This document shows, piece after piece, positions 6,010 through 15,249 of a DNA stretch of 32,449 nt. The notes under the pieces were generated by a model. That model was not told where the DNA came from, searched no databases, and saw nothing but the letters and a program-made list of their open reading frames with translations. Position numbers and translations under genes: made by a program. Source of the DNA: Akkermansiaceae bacterium (GTDB taxonomy: Bacteria; Verrucomicrobiota; Verrucomicrobiia; Verrucomicrobiales; Akkermansiaceae); contig SUVK01000024.1 in NCBI GenBank assembly GCA_015062055.1, forward strand, positions 1 through 32,449. Reading direction: 5' to 3'. Position 1 is the first letter of the stretch. Every line of letters starts with the position of its first letter.

Positions 6010-9000
6010 CTAATAGCGAATTTTTGCAGCTACAAGCATAATAAATGTTCGTCTCTGAATATCTTCATTGCTTATACCTCCCCATCGAGGATTATTTCTG
6101 CTATTGGCAAGGAGTATGAAAGTAAATTTCTTTTTACTACAACCTCCGTTTTTGGGTGATGAGTTTATTCCCAACATTTCAGCCATTTTTATGGATACTT
6201 CTCCTTTCGAGTTTGCATTATAATCGGCAACAATACCATAGGCTACGCGAACCTTCTTATTATTGTCTGTATAGAGCACTGCTGCCATATCGCCTGTTCG
6301 GACCCCTTGTTCCTTATCTCTTCTATTGTAAACTACGTAGGGTACTTTTTCTGCATCAACATAGCGGTGTGGATCTTGTATCTTTTTCGTAGAATCTACT
6401 AATGAAGTCGTGGATACATAATAGCCAGGATATGGATCATTTTCTGTTTGTATATATCCATCCTTTCCATTATGCGCAATTCCATATGGCATTGTATTCC
6501 ATGGTTTTTGTTTTGGAATACCAGCATTTCCATTATAATCTATTCCAATATTGTTAGGATGATATGCCCTTGGACATCCATCTGCATCAATAGTTAAAGT
6601 TTGATTGTATCTTACAATAGGTTTGATTTGTCTGCCGTCGATAAATGCGTCATACATATCACCCCATAGTTTTTCGTCTTCTTCGCTTTTGCTCTTTCGC
6701 CGTATATATTCCTCTTTACTTTCTACTAATCCTAAAAAATCAAAATAACTAATAGGTTTTTTAGTAAATGAGTATGCATTTTTATTCAATATTAAATCCA
6801 ACGACAACCAACGCTCACTTACATAATTGTAATAACGATAACTGTAATAGGTTAATCCCGTTTCTGATTCTTTAAACTCACTATTCCACTGAATCGGCTG
6901 GGTAACGCTTCCGGTGATAGTTACTTCTCCGAATGGAGTGTAAGCGTAAGCGGTAGCGATGTAGCCGGTGGAGCCGAATACTTCGCACACGTTCTTGGTG
7001 AGGTCGAGGCCGTACGTGTACCATGTGCCGTCTTTTTGGAGGGCCAAGGGACGGGTGGCGATGGGCTGAGAAGGGTCCCATGTAAGTAGCCACAAGCAGG
7101 GGTGGTGGGAACGTGTGAGGTCGATGCAGGCGATTTGCAAATAACCTCGGTAAATGAACCTTTGATGGAGGGTTACTGTGCCGTTGACGGTTACTTTCTT
7201 GAAGCTGCGGCGCCCCATAGAATCGTATGCGCAGGTGATTACGGTACTGGTGTCAGCATTCGTGAAGCACACGGGGCGGTTTTCGACGTTGTAGATGGCA
7301 GTCCAGATGCCTGTTTCGGTTTTGATGAGTGTCTGATTTCCATCGGCATCGAACTGGGGTACGAAGGCGGAGTCGCCATTTTCCGATATGGAGGTGTACT
7401 GGTTTAGAGCATTAGTAGTGTACTCAGTGCTGCTTGCCACACTGGAGCTCTCTTCGAGAGCGGCGGTGCGGTTACCAACGTTATCGTAGGCGTACTCATA
7501 ATCCTTGCCATTGACCTGAGCTTCCACCAATTCCGAACGAGTATTGTGCGTGAATGAATCGTTCACGATAGCTCCCTGTCGCGCGGTATTGCGAGCGGAG
7601 GGACGACCGAGGATGTCGTATGTGTACTCACGCTGCACCACCAAAGTAGTGCCACGGTGGTAGGCCATGTCGGAGAGCAGGTCACGCTTTGCTTCATAGC
7701 TCTGCGTGAGCGTCATGCCGTTGGGCTTAACAAGCTTGTGCAGCAGGTTAGTACCTTGCAAGTACTCATAGCCGAACTGCTTCATTTCTCCTCCGTGCAA
7801 GAAGCCTGCGCTGTTGATGCGTCCATCCATACCGTAACCGGTGCTGACAGTCTGCTGCACGCTGCCGTTCTTGGCGTAGGTGTAGCCAGCGGAGCGACCG
7901 AAGGCATCTCGCAACTCGGTGACGAGGTGGGTATCACCATCCACCGCAAGAGAATCGCTTTCGCGTTCACCATAGGTGTTGTAGGAGAATGAGCGAACAC
8001 CGCTATCATCCGTCAGCTGAGTCAACTGCCCGAGATGGTTGTAGGAGAAGCTGCGGGCGTTGGTGGCTGCGCCAGCCGTCGCTCCTTCGGAGCTTTGGCT
8101 TGGCAAGGTATATGTCGTGCTGAGGTGCAGACCGCGAGCGTGCTCGTACGAGTGCGTCTTGACGTTACCACGGGCATCCGTCTCCGTTGCGAGTCGGTTG
8201 TAAGCATCGTAGGTCTTCACTACGGCAGTGCCATCCGCGTAGGTTTTGCTAAGCTCCAGCCCGGTAGCGGGGTGGAATGTCCAAGCCGTCACATCTCCAG
8301 CCGCCGCGCCTTCGCCGCTTTGGCTTGGCGAGCCGTCTGTGTTCGTTTCGGGGGTTCCACGGAATGTCATCAGCATGGTCATGTTATTCTGCTCATCGTA
8401 ACCGAAACAGGCGGGCTGAATCGCCGTGCCCCACTCGGCAATCTTTCGGCCACGGTGGTCGTACTTGTAGCAAGCGGTGTTGCCCATGGCGTCTGTTACC
8501 ACGGAGGGAAGGTCGTGAGCAGCGTCGTAGACCGTCGTTGTCTCTGCACCTGTGGCATCTGTCACGCTGATGGTGCGCCCGGCAAGGTCTGTGTGGGAGG
8601 TGGTGGCATTACCACGACCATCCACATGTACCAGGGTAATGTCCGTGGCGGTGTAGCTGCGGGAGGCTGAGGTCGTGATGCCTGCATAGTCCTTCTGAGA
8701 GAGCGTGAAGCCATCTACAGAAACCGCCTCTGCTACAATCTCCGAGGTGGGGATGGTGCTGTAGCTCGTCACTGTGGCGGGATCGGTGAACTCACTCCAT
8801 TCGGTCGAGCTGTTGCCACGCACATCGATGCTGATGCTCTTGCTTGCTAGAGTTGTGGAAAGTTGAGAAATCAGCTGCTTTTGCACTGCACTCAGCGGCT
8901 CACCTGCTGCATTGTAGCGAGTTTGCGTGGTGACGCTGAACACGCCATCCTCAGCAGATTCTACACTGTAGCTCATTTCTACCACAGGGGAGTTATCCTT

Positions 9001-11916
9001 GGTGGGAGAATCGGTTAGGGTAAGCGTCTTTTTGCTCACGTTGCCGAAGCTATCGTACTCAAAAAGCGTGGGTGCGGTCTTTTCCGTATTCCAGCCTGTG
9101 TCCTGATACTGCTTGGTCATCTGCCCCTTGGCATTGAACTCGCTGCGGGTATAGATGAAGCCCGAGGTACTTGCCTGAGCCTCCACGGTAGTCTGCCCGA
9201 AGGCGTTGACGATGCTCTGGGCGATGGTTGTACCATCCTCCAGCTTCGTGGTGGTGCGGAGCGAATTACCGTTGAGGTCGTATACATACACCAGAGCTCG
9301 TTGCGCTGTACCACTGACGGAGGCGGTGGAGCCACCTGTATTGCGGGTGGTGACGGTGGTAGCACCTGCGGGAGTGGTGACGGTGGTGGTGAGGCCATCT
9401 GCACTGTAGGCGGTGGTGGTGATGCGTCCCAGTACATCCGTTTGCTGGGTCACACGCCCGAGGACATCGTACTCCGTGGATTCGGTCGTCTCCATCGGGC
9501 CGACACGGCGGGTGGTGGAGAGCACGCGCCCGGCTGCATCGCGAGTGTATTCCGTGATGGTCTCGGGGGTGATGCAGGTTTCACCGTCGTACACGGCAGC
9601 GCGGGAGATTTCCTTAAGCTGACGGGTAGAATCGTAGGCGTAGGTGGTGGTGATGCCGTCCTCATCCGTTTCACTTAGGCGTCCGCAGCACATCCACGTG
9701 GTTGTACTGAATCGACCATTGCCACGCGTGGTCTTGGTTACACGCTGATGCTCGTCGTACTCATAAGCCGTGGTATCCAGCAGCAACCACTGCGAGCCGT
9801 CCCAGATGCTCTCCTGCTCAAAGGTGGTGGTATCATCCGCTGCGATAAAGCTCTCGCTCTTGCTGCTCTGGGCTGCCACCAACTCACCGTTGGCCTTGGT
9901 GACGGTAGTGTGCTTGTGGATTGCTCCGTGTTCGGTTGTCGCCTCGTACTCGTGAACAGTCTGCACGCCTGTGATATCTTGGGAGAACTTGGGCTTACCG
10001 GCAGCGTAAGCATAGGCGGGGGTGGTGTAGGTTTCCTCAATGCTTACCTGCTGCTGCGAACTGCCACCTGCCGTTACCGTGGCGGTTACACGCTCCAGCT
10101 CGGCGGATTCCTCGTAGGTGTAGGAGGTATTGCGGAACAGCACTTCCGTGCCGGAAGCATTCACATGATACTCTGTCACAGAAGCGGGTCGGACATCGAA
10201 GAAACGAGCCGTAGCGTAAGTGGTGCGAGTTACCTTGGCAAGACTTGCTCCCCAAGGGGATTTCTCTGTGGTGACACGCCCGAGAGTGTCATTCTCATAT
10301 TCGGTATAGCCTCCATCATAGCGTTGAACCTTGGTAAGGCGGTTGTCCTCGTTGTAGATGTAGCTAGTGCTGCGAGCAAGGTCGGAGCCAAAGCCCTCCG
10401 TCACGGAGTAAAGCTGCCAACCAGCTGCGGAATAGTTATACACGGAACGCGTGCAGGTAGCCACATTGTCGGGAGTAGAGTCAAAGTAAACCGACTCCGT
10501 GCGCACCATGAGGCCATTCATGGGGTAGGCAGTCTCATAGCGGTGAACGATGGCTTCATCGTCCTCGCCCTTGGTGATGGTGACAACACCGTTGGATTTC
10601 GAACGCACAAGGCTGTGCGGGTCGCGCCCTGTCTGCTGACGGGTGAGCGTGGTGTCGTTGCCGTTGCGCTGAATCGTCTCTTGCTTGAACGGTGTAGCAT
10701 TCTCCGCAGCATCGGGCGTGAACCAAGTGAGCTGCAAGTCGCCATTATCGGCTGTGGAGCAAACCAGCTTAGCTTCAGCGGAAGCGCAGGAAAGCAGGTT
10801 GCCATCGCCGTCAAACTGCGTCTGCACATGCAGAGCACGGTCGGTAGCCGTTACCTTGCGACCCTCGGGGGAGGTGATGCTGTACACGGAACCGTTGCTC
10901 ATGTCGAAGGTCATGCAAAGGCCGGTTGGGTCTTTCATCATGATGTAAGCGGGTGTGCGGGAGGTGGTGGCATTGAAAGCGGCATCCTGATATTGAATGC
11001 GGTTGATTGCCATGCCGGAAGCACCGGCGGTACCGGCTTCGGACGCATCCTCAGCGGGGATGTCAAAGAGCAGCGCATCCCCCACAGGCGGCGTGATAAC
11101 TACCTGAGAGCCTACAATGGCAGCCGTCCATCGCCAGGGGGAATCGTACAGAGCCTTGCCGTTCTGGGGATGGAGCGTGACAAAGCTCGGGCAAGCATCA
11201 CCCTCCCAACCGGGAGCCTGAGTGGCAGCGTGGCGGTCTGCATCGCCATCGGTGGTGTTACCGCAGCCGCAGGAATTGCAGACCTGCGGGACTCCGCCCT
11301 TGTATTTTACCTCTCCACATGCCTGTTTGGCTTGGATAGCGTAGCGGAAAAGCTTACGGTTATTGGCATTGCCACCGTTCATCGGGTCGTTGGTCACTCG
11401 TCCATAGATGAAATAATCACCTGCGGGCAGAACGAGGGTGCGCACGGAGCGTTTCCAAGCAGAGGCTCCACTGTTGAAATTCTGCCACTCCGTACCTTGC
11501 AAATCCATATGGAAACAAACAGAACCTGCAAAGTTCAAGATGTCTGCTTCATGGTTACTGAGTTTGGGAGCCGAATCAAAAGCGGACTGAATGGCATCAT
11601 CTGCCAATTCCGTGTTGGAAATCAGCAAATCGCCGTGGTCATCCACCGTCATGCAGACGGAGAGCTGCGTGGGGCGGGTAAGCACAAGCTTATCACCTTT
11701 GAGAACAAGCTGATTGGTGACTTCGCCCTGATTCATCAGGTCCACACAAACACCGGAGTACACCGTATCCCAGTCGCTACCGGGCTTCTGCGGTTCGGTG
11801 AATGTGGTGCGAGTGAACCCAATGGGGCTGACTTCGCTCGGGGTGAACGTAAAATCGGGAGACACGCCCTCGGAAACGGGGGCAACTACATTGTTGGTGT
11901 GTGATGTCGTATTCAT
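6010..11916 (-). CDS. Full-length Rhs protein with GH75-like C-terminal domain
   Basis: The protein has 1968 aa. It begins MNTTSHTNNVVAPVSEG with no signal peptide or membrane segment. The N-terminal ~400 residues are unassigned and carry a CNSCGC motif at 213-218. YD/Rhs repeats (for example EYTYDILGRP, YAYDNVGNRT) fill about 480-1690, forming the shell that encloses the toxin. The core ends at YFDFLGL, where most Rhs proteins have DPLGL. The last 238 residues (coded by 6013-6726) are AT-rich and contain LTIDADGCPRAYHP, GIDYNGNAG, NDPYPGYYVSTTSLVD, YVDAEKVPYVV and IVADYNANSKGE. I recognise this pattern as glycoside hydrolase family 75 (fungal-type chitosanase); candidate acid residues are D1898 and E1906. 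The likely target is an amino-sugar polymer such as partly deacetylated peptidoglycan, an inference. The secretion route is not visible. Confidence 0.9.
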   Translation of the reverse strand: MNTTSHTNNVVAPVSEGVSPDFTFTPSEVSPIGFTRTTFTEPQKPGSDWDTVYSGVCVDLMNQGEVTNQLVLKGDKLVLTRPTQLSVCMTVDDHGDLLISNTELADDAIQSAFDSAPKLSNHEADILNFAGSVCFHMDLQGTEWQNFNSGASAWKRSVRTLVLPAGDYFIYGRVTNDPMNGGNANNRKLFRYAIQAKQACGEVKYKGGVPQVCNSCGCGNTTDGDADRHAATQAPGWEGDACPSFVTLHPQNGKALYDSPWRWTAAIVGSQVVITPPVGDALLFDIPAEDASEAGTAGASGMAINRIQYQDAAFNATTSRTPAYIMMKDPTGLCMTFDMSNGSVYSITSPEGRKVTATDRALHVQTQFDGDGNLLSCASAEAKLVCSTADNGDLQLTWFTPDAAENATPFKQETIQRNGNDTTLTRQQTGRDPHSLVRSKSNGVVTITKGEDDEAIVHRYETAYPMNGLMVRTESVYFDSTPDNVATCTRSVYNYSAAGWQLYSVTEGFGSDLARSTSYIYNEDNRLTKVQRYDGGYTEYENDTLGRVTTEKSPWGASLAKVTRTTYATARFFDVRPASVTEYHVNASGTEVLFRNTSYTYEESAELERVTATVTAGGSSQQQVSIEETYTTPAYAYAAGKPKFSQDITGVQTVHEYEATTEHGAIHKHTTVTKANGELVAAQSSKSESFIAADDTTTFEQESIWDGSQWLLLDTTAYEYDEHQRVTKTTRGNGRFSTTTWMCCGRLSETDEDGITTTYAYDSTRQLKEISRAAVYDGETCITPETITEYTRDAAGRVLSTTRRVGPMETTESTEYDVLGRVTQQTDVLGRITTTAYSADGLTTTVTTPAGATTVTTRNTGGSTASVSGTAQRALVYVYDLNGNSLRTTTKLEDGTTIAQSIVNAFGQTTVEAQASTSGFIYTRSEFNAKGQMTKQYQDTGWNTEKTAPTLFEYDSFGNVSKKTLTLTDSPTKDNSPVVEMSYSVESAEDGVFSVTTQTRYNAAGEPLSAVQKQLISQLSTTLASKSISIDVRGNSSTEWSEFTDPATVTSYSTIPTSEIVAEAVSVDGFTLSQKDYAGITTSASRSYTATDITLVHVDGRGNATTSHTDLAGRTISVTDATGAETTTVYDAAHDLPSVVTDAMGNTACYKYDHRGRKIAEWGTAIQPACFGYDEQNNMTMLMTFRGTPETNTDGSPSQSGEGAAAGDVTAWTFHPATGLELSKTYADGTAVVKTYDAYNRLATETDARGNVKTHSYEHARGLHLSTTYTLPSQSSEGATAGAATNARSFSYNHLGQLTQLTDDSGVRSFSYNTYGERESDSLAVDGDTHLVTELRDAFGRSAGYTYAKNGSVQQTVSTGYGMDGRINSAGFLHGGEMKQFGYEYLQGTNLLHKLVKPNGMTLTQSYEAKRDLLSDMAYHRGTTLVVQREYTYDILGRPSARNTARQGAIVNDSFTHNTRSELVEAQVNGKDYEYAYDNVGNRTAALEESSSVASSTEYTTNALNQYTSISENGDSAFVPQFDADGNQTLIKTETGIWTAIYNVENRPVCFTNADTSTVITCAYDSMGRRSFKKVTVNGTVTLHQRFIYRGYLQIACIDLTRSHHPCLWLLTWDPSQPIATRPLALQKDGTWYTYGLDLTKNVCEVFGSTGYIATAYAYTPFGEVTITGSVTQPIQWNSEFKESETGLTYYSYRYYNYVSERWLSLDLILNKNAYSFTKKPISYFDFLGLVESKEEYIRRKSKSEEDEKLWGDMYDAFIDGRQIKPIVRYNQTLTIDADGCPRAYHPNNIGIDYNGNAGIPKQKPWNTMPYGIAHNGKDGYIQTENDPYPGYYVSTTSLVDSTKKIQDPHRYVDAEKVPYVVYNRRDKEQGVRTGDMAAVLYTDNNKKVRVAYGIVADYNANSKGEVSIKMAEMLGINSSPKNGGCSKKKFTFILLANSRNNPRWGGISNEDIQRRTFIMLVAAKIRY
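6727..7712 (-). repeat. Rhs core duplication (full-length copy)
   Basis: This is the part of the full-length rhs gene shared with the orphan tip at 3487-4477. It ends at the toxin boundary motif FLGL. Crossing-over anywhere in the well-conserved stretch (about 7130-7712) would replace the GH75-like tip with the PLC-like one while keeping the reading frame. Confidence 0.85.
8065..8330 (-). repeat. Two short in-frame repeat units within rhs
   Basis: Two related units encode PSQSSEGATAGAAT (about 8065-8107) and PSQSGEGAAAGDVT (about 8285-8330). Both contain the DNA word ccaagccaaagc. The first also has a gctcc-ttc-ggagc palindrome. They interrupt the YD-repeat pattern without breaking the frame, which is how small palindromic elements inserted in genes look. 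Shared ancestry of ordinary repeat sequence is the simpler alternative. Confidence 0.45.
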
Positions 11917-11959
11917 TTTTATATTGGTTGAAAGCGCTCAAAAGAGCCATCAACGCGAA

Positions 11960-11988
11960 TATATAAAGCAATATCACACGGTTTGCAA
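11960..11988 (-). promoter_or_regulatory. Promoter for the full-length rhs gene
   Basis: On the minus strand TTGCAA (11988-11983), a 17-nt spacer and TATATA (11965-11960) form a good sigma-70-type promoter. The predicted start is about 37 nt upstream of ATG 11916. The orphan tip has no comparable upstream signal. Confidence 0.55.
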
Positions 11989-12104
11989 AACCTCCGTAGC
12001 ATCTGTTGTCACTTTTCATGCCGTCAATAGACTCACAACATGAAACGACAGAGGCCGGATAGAAAAGATGAGCAATGATGAGAGAGGAGATGGGTAGGTG
12101 GCAA

Positions 12105-12137
12105 GCCCCCGTTCTCAGGAGGAATGAGAACGGGGGC
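12105..12137 (-). terminator. Terminator after clpB
   Basis: A perfect 13-bp stem (gcccccgttctca 12105-12117, tgagaacgggggc 12125-12137) with a 7-nt loop lies just past the clpB stop. On the minus strand it is followed only by a short mixed tail (ttgccacc), so the T tract is weak. It separates clpB from the rhs promoter. Confidence 0.7.
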
Positions 12138-12145
12138 GAGAGAGG

Positions 12146-14722
12146 TTAGTCAAAGCAGATGCGGCCATCTACGGCGTCGATGCGGATAGTGGAGCCCTCG
12201 GGGTATTTGCCGGCGAGGATGGCCATGCTAAGCGGGTCGAGCAGGTCATGCTGAATGGCACGTTTGAGGGGGCGGGCACCGTATATGGGGTCGTAGCCGT
12301 GGGTGGCCACCAGCTCGGCAGCGGCATCGCTGAGCTGCATCTTGAGACCGCGGGCGGCCAGTCGCTTGCTGACGCGTTGCAGTTGAATGCGGATAATGTG
12401 CTTGAGGTCGTCTGCCTGCAGGCGGTCGAAAATGATGATATCGTCCACACGGTTGAGGAACTCGGGGCGGAAGTGCCCGCGCAGGGCGTCGAGAGCTTTT
12501 TCATTGCGGGCAACGGCATCTTGCTCGTTCAGGATGAATTGAGACCCGATGTTGCTGGTCATGATGAGCACGGTGTTGGTAAAGTCTACCGTGCGGCCTT
12601 GACCATCGGTGATTCGCCCGTCATCCAACACTTGCAGCAGCACGTTGAAGACATCGGGGTGGGCTTTCTCGATTTCATCGAAGAGCACCACGCTGTACGG
12701 GCGGCGGCGCACGGCCTCCGTAAGCTGCCCACCCTCATCATAGCCCACGTATCCCGGGGGTGCGCCTATGAGGCGCGAGACGCTGTGCTTCTCCATGTAC
12801 TCCGACATGTCGATGCGTACCATGGCGGCCTCGTCATCAAACAAGAACTCTGCCAGGGCTTTAGCCAGCTCGGTCTTACCTACGCCGGTGGGGCCCAGGA
12901 AGATGAAGGAGCCCAGCGGGCGGTTTTCATCTTGCAACCCGGCGCGGGAGCGGCGTACGGCATCTGCCACGGCCTTGACGGCATCTTTTTGGCCGATGAG
13001 GCGTGCGCCGATGCGCTCCTCCATGTGCAAGAGCTTTTCACGTTCTCCCTCTGCCAGACGCGCGGCGGGGATGCCGGTCCACGTGGAGACGACTTTAGCG
13101 ATATCAGCCTCTGTAACCTCCTCTTTCAGCAGGCCATCACCACTGCTTTGCAGGCGGGAGAGGGCAGCGCGGGCTTCTTTGGCGGCGTTTTCAGCGGCGG
13201 GGATTTCTCCGTAGAGAATCTCAGAGGCACGGCCTAAGTCGCCACGGCGCTGGGCTTGCTCAGCCTCGGTGCGCAGGGCGTCAATTTTCTGCTGGGCGTC
13301 TCGGGCGCGGGTGACGACCTCTTGCTCGCTCTTCCACTGCGCTTTCATAGCATCTACCTTTTCTTTGGTATCTGCCAGCTCGTGGGTGATTTTTTCGAGG
13401 CGTTGTTTGGAGTCGTTGTCCTTTTCTTTGGCGAGGGCTTGGCGCTCCATCTCCAGCTGCATGGCGGCGCGGTTGAGCTCGTCAATTTCTGCGGGCATGC
13501 TGTCCAGCTCAATCTTGAGGCGTGCAGCGGCTTCATCTACCAAGTCAACGGCTTTATCGGGCAAAAAGCGGTCCGTAATATAACGGTTGCTCAGGGTTGC
13601 GGCTGCTACCAGGGCGCTGTCTGTAATGTGTACGCCGTGGTGTACCTCGTAGCGCTCTTTGAGGCCACGCAGAATGGCGATGGTGTCCTCCACGCTCGGC
13701 TCTGCCACGTAAACGGGCTGGAACCGACGCTCCAACGCGGCGTCCTTCTCGATGTACTTGCGGTATTCATCCAGCGTGGTGGCGCCGATGGTGCGCAGCT
13801 CGCCACGTGCAAGTGCGGGCTTGAGCAGGTTGGCGGCATCCATGCCCCCCTCGCCACCGGCGCCGGCGCCTACAAGGGTGTGCAGCTCGTCAATAAAGAG
13901 AATGATTTCACCGTTGGAGGAGGTAACCTCTTTGATGAAGGCTTTGAGACGCTCCTCGAACTCGCCGCGGTACTTGGCACCGGCCAGCATGGAGCCGATG
14001 TTGAGGCTTACCAGGCGCTTGCCTTTCATGCTCTCGGGCACATCGCCATCCACAATACGGCGGGCCAGCCCCTCAGCAATGGCGGTTTTACCCACACCGG
14101 GCTCGCCGATGAGCACCGGGTTGTTCTTGGTGCGGCGGGAGAGTATTTGCAGTACGCGCCGAATCTCGCCGTCTCTGCCGATGACGGGGTCTATCTTGCC
14201 TTGTCGGGCCAGGGTGGTGAGGTCTGTGCCGTATTTCTCCAACGTCTCAAACTTGCCTTCGGGGTCTTGGTCCGTCACGCGCTGGTTGCCTCGCACCTCT
14301 TTGAGGGCTTGCAGGTATTTTGCCTGTGTGAGCCCGCAGGACTCCAGGGTGCGGCGCAGCTCTTTGTCGGCCTCAAATATGCCCAGCACCACGTGCTCTA
14401 CGCTCAGGTAGTCGTCTTTCATGCGGGTGCGCTGCTTTTCTGCCTCGGTAAGGCAGGCATCCAGCTCCGGCCCTATGCCGGGGCTTTGTGCTACGGCTCC
14501 CGTTTGCCGGGGCTTCTTCGCCAGCTCGCTTTGCAACGCAGTGCTCAGCCGTGCCGGGTCTACTCCCGCTTTGTTGAGTACGGACGCCAGTACGCCTCCT
14601 TGCTGCTCTACCAGCGCCAGCAAAAGCTCCGCAGGGTAAATTTGCGCTCTCCCCCCGCTTTGGGCTTTCTTTTGCGCCGCTTGCAGCGCTTCCATCAGTT
14701 TTGTGGTAAGATTATTGTTCAT
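12146..14722 (-). CDS. clpB: ATP-dependent disaggregase chaperone ClpB
   Basis: The protein has 858 aa, the usual length (E. coli ClpB has 857). ClpB works as a hexamer with DnaK to pull proteins out of aggregates in the cytoplasm. Visible parts are the N-terminal Clp domain (1-145), the first AAA module with Walker A GEPGVGKT (206-213), Walker [10 protein letters not shown] near 273-281 and arginine-finger ERRF, the coiled-coil middle domain (about 400-530, rich in K/E/R/Q), and the second AAA module with GPTGVGKTE near 610 and [14 protein letters not shown]. The C-terminus keeps [13 protein letters not shown] 14722 is followed directly by the conserved N-domain helix. It lies last in the minus-strand gene run, 96 nt beyond the frameshifted lipoprotein gene. 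I see no clear CIRCE-like repeat upstream. Confidence 0.98.
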   Translation of the reverse strand: MNNNLTTKLMEALQAAQKKAQSGGRAQIYPAELLLALVEQQGGVLASVLNKAGVDPARLSTALQSELAKKPRQTGAVAQSPGIGPELDACLTEAEKQRTRMKDDYLSVEHVVLGIFEADKELRRTLESCGLTQAKYLQALKEVRGNQRVTDQDPEGKFETLEKYGTDLTTLARQGKIDPVIGRDGEIRRVLQILSRRTKNNPVLIGEPGVGKTAIAEGLARRIVDGDVPESMKGKRLVSLNIGSMLAGAKYRGEFEERLKAFIKEVTSSNGEIILFIDELHTLVGAGAGGEGGMDAANLLKPALARGELRTIGATTLDEYRKYIEKDAALERRFQPVYVAEPSVEDTIAILRGLKERYEVHHGVHITDSALVAAATLSNRYITDRFLPDKAVDLVDEAAARLKIELDSMPAEIDELNRAAMQLEMERQALAKEKDNDSKQRLEKITHELADTKEKVDAMKAQWKSEQEVVTRARDAQQKIDALRTEAEQAQRRGDLGRASEILYGEIPAAENAAKEARAALSRLQSSGDGLLKEEVTEADIAKVVSTWTGIPAARLAEGEREKLLHMEERIGARLIGQKDAVKAVADAVRRSRAGLQDENRPLGSFIFLGPTGVGKTELAKALAEFLFDDEAAMVRIDMSEYMEKHSVSRLIGAPPGYVGYDEGGQLTEAVRRRPYSVVLFDEIEKAHPDVFNVLLQVLDDGRITDGQGRTVDFTNTVLIMTSNIGSQFILNEQDAVARNEKALDALRGHFRPEFLNRVDDIIIFDRLQADDLKHIIRIQLQRVSKRLAARGLKMQLSDAAAELVATHGYDPIYGARPLKRAIQHDLLDPLSMAILAGKYPEGSTIRIDAVDGRICFD

Positions 14723-14818
14723 TATGCAGGTAGGACACTCGTGTTATGCGAAGTGTTCAAAAATAATTATGCGAAGTTGTAAAGCGGGGAGAAAAAGGTA
14801 AAGTTTTCGGGGGGGGAG

Positions 14819-15233
14819 TTACTGATGCTGCGGGGTAGGGGAAACCGTGTTGAGCGGGTAATAGGTGTTGAGAAACTGCTCCGCCTGAGCCGGGGGGCGG
14901 ATGCCGGCACGCAGGTACATGTCGATATAAGGTTTTGCGGATTCTCGGTTGTTGGTAAGATTGGAAAGGCTGCGTAGGGGGATATTACGGCAGACCCCGT
15001 TGTTGAGCATGTATTCGAGCACGGCTGCGGAGCGGGCATTGCACGTGTTGGGGTAGAACTCGTCATCGCAGGTGTATTCACCCTCGTGCAGGTTGCCACC
15101 GGCGGCGTGCAGGAGCTTGAGGCAATCGAGGAGGTCATAGTCGATGGCCTTTTCTACCCCATACGGGTGTGCCGTTTTGCGATACGCAGGCACACAGCAT
15201 CAATAGTGCTGCTAATAGAGCTTGTTTGTTCAT
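14819..15233 (-). pseudogene. Frameshifted ankyrin-type lipoprotein gene
   Basis: ATG 15233 opens a typical lipoprotein start, MNKQALLAALLMLCACVSQN, with a cysteine after a hydrophobic core, but this frame stops at 15135. The next frame carries the body: DYDLLDCLKLLHAAGGN and NARSAAVLEYMLNNGV, which look like ankyrin helices, then IDMYLRAGI and a stop at 14819. Joining the two frames between about 15150 and 15190 gives a lipoprotein of about 135 aa. A single indel, either a real mutation or a sequence error, explains this. If intact, it would be an envelope protein with one or two ankyrin-like units. It lies 16 nt after the exonuclease gene. A G8 run (14809-14816) follows the stop. Confidence 0.6.
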
Positions 15234-15249
15234 GCTTTTAGGTTAAGCG

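Noticed and set aside
7102..7407. Matching plus-strand frames at 3922-4170 and 7102-7407 as a conserved small gene pair
   Set aside because: They resemble each other only because both are antisense to the duplicated Rhs core.
9748..11904. 718-codon open frame on the plus strand opposite the full-length rhs gene
   Set aside because: It is antisense to a clearly coding, YD-repeat-rich frame and its translation is glycine/valine-rich with no domain. Long antisense frames are expected opposite GC-rich biased genes.
13256..14782. 508-codon plus-strand open frame opposite clpB
   Set aside because: It is a shadow of ClpB codon bias; the translation matches no family and ClpB motifs are intact on the other strand.
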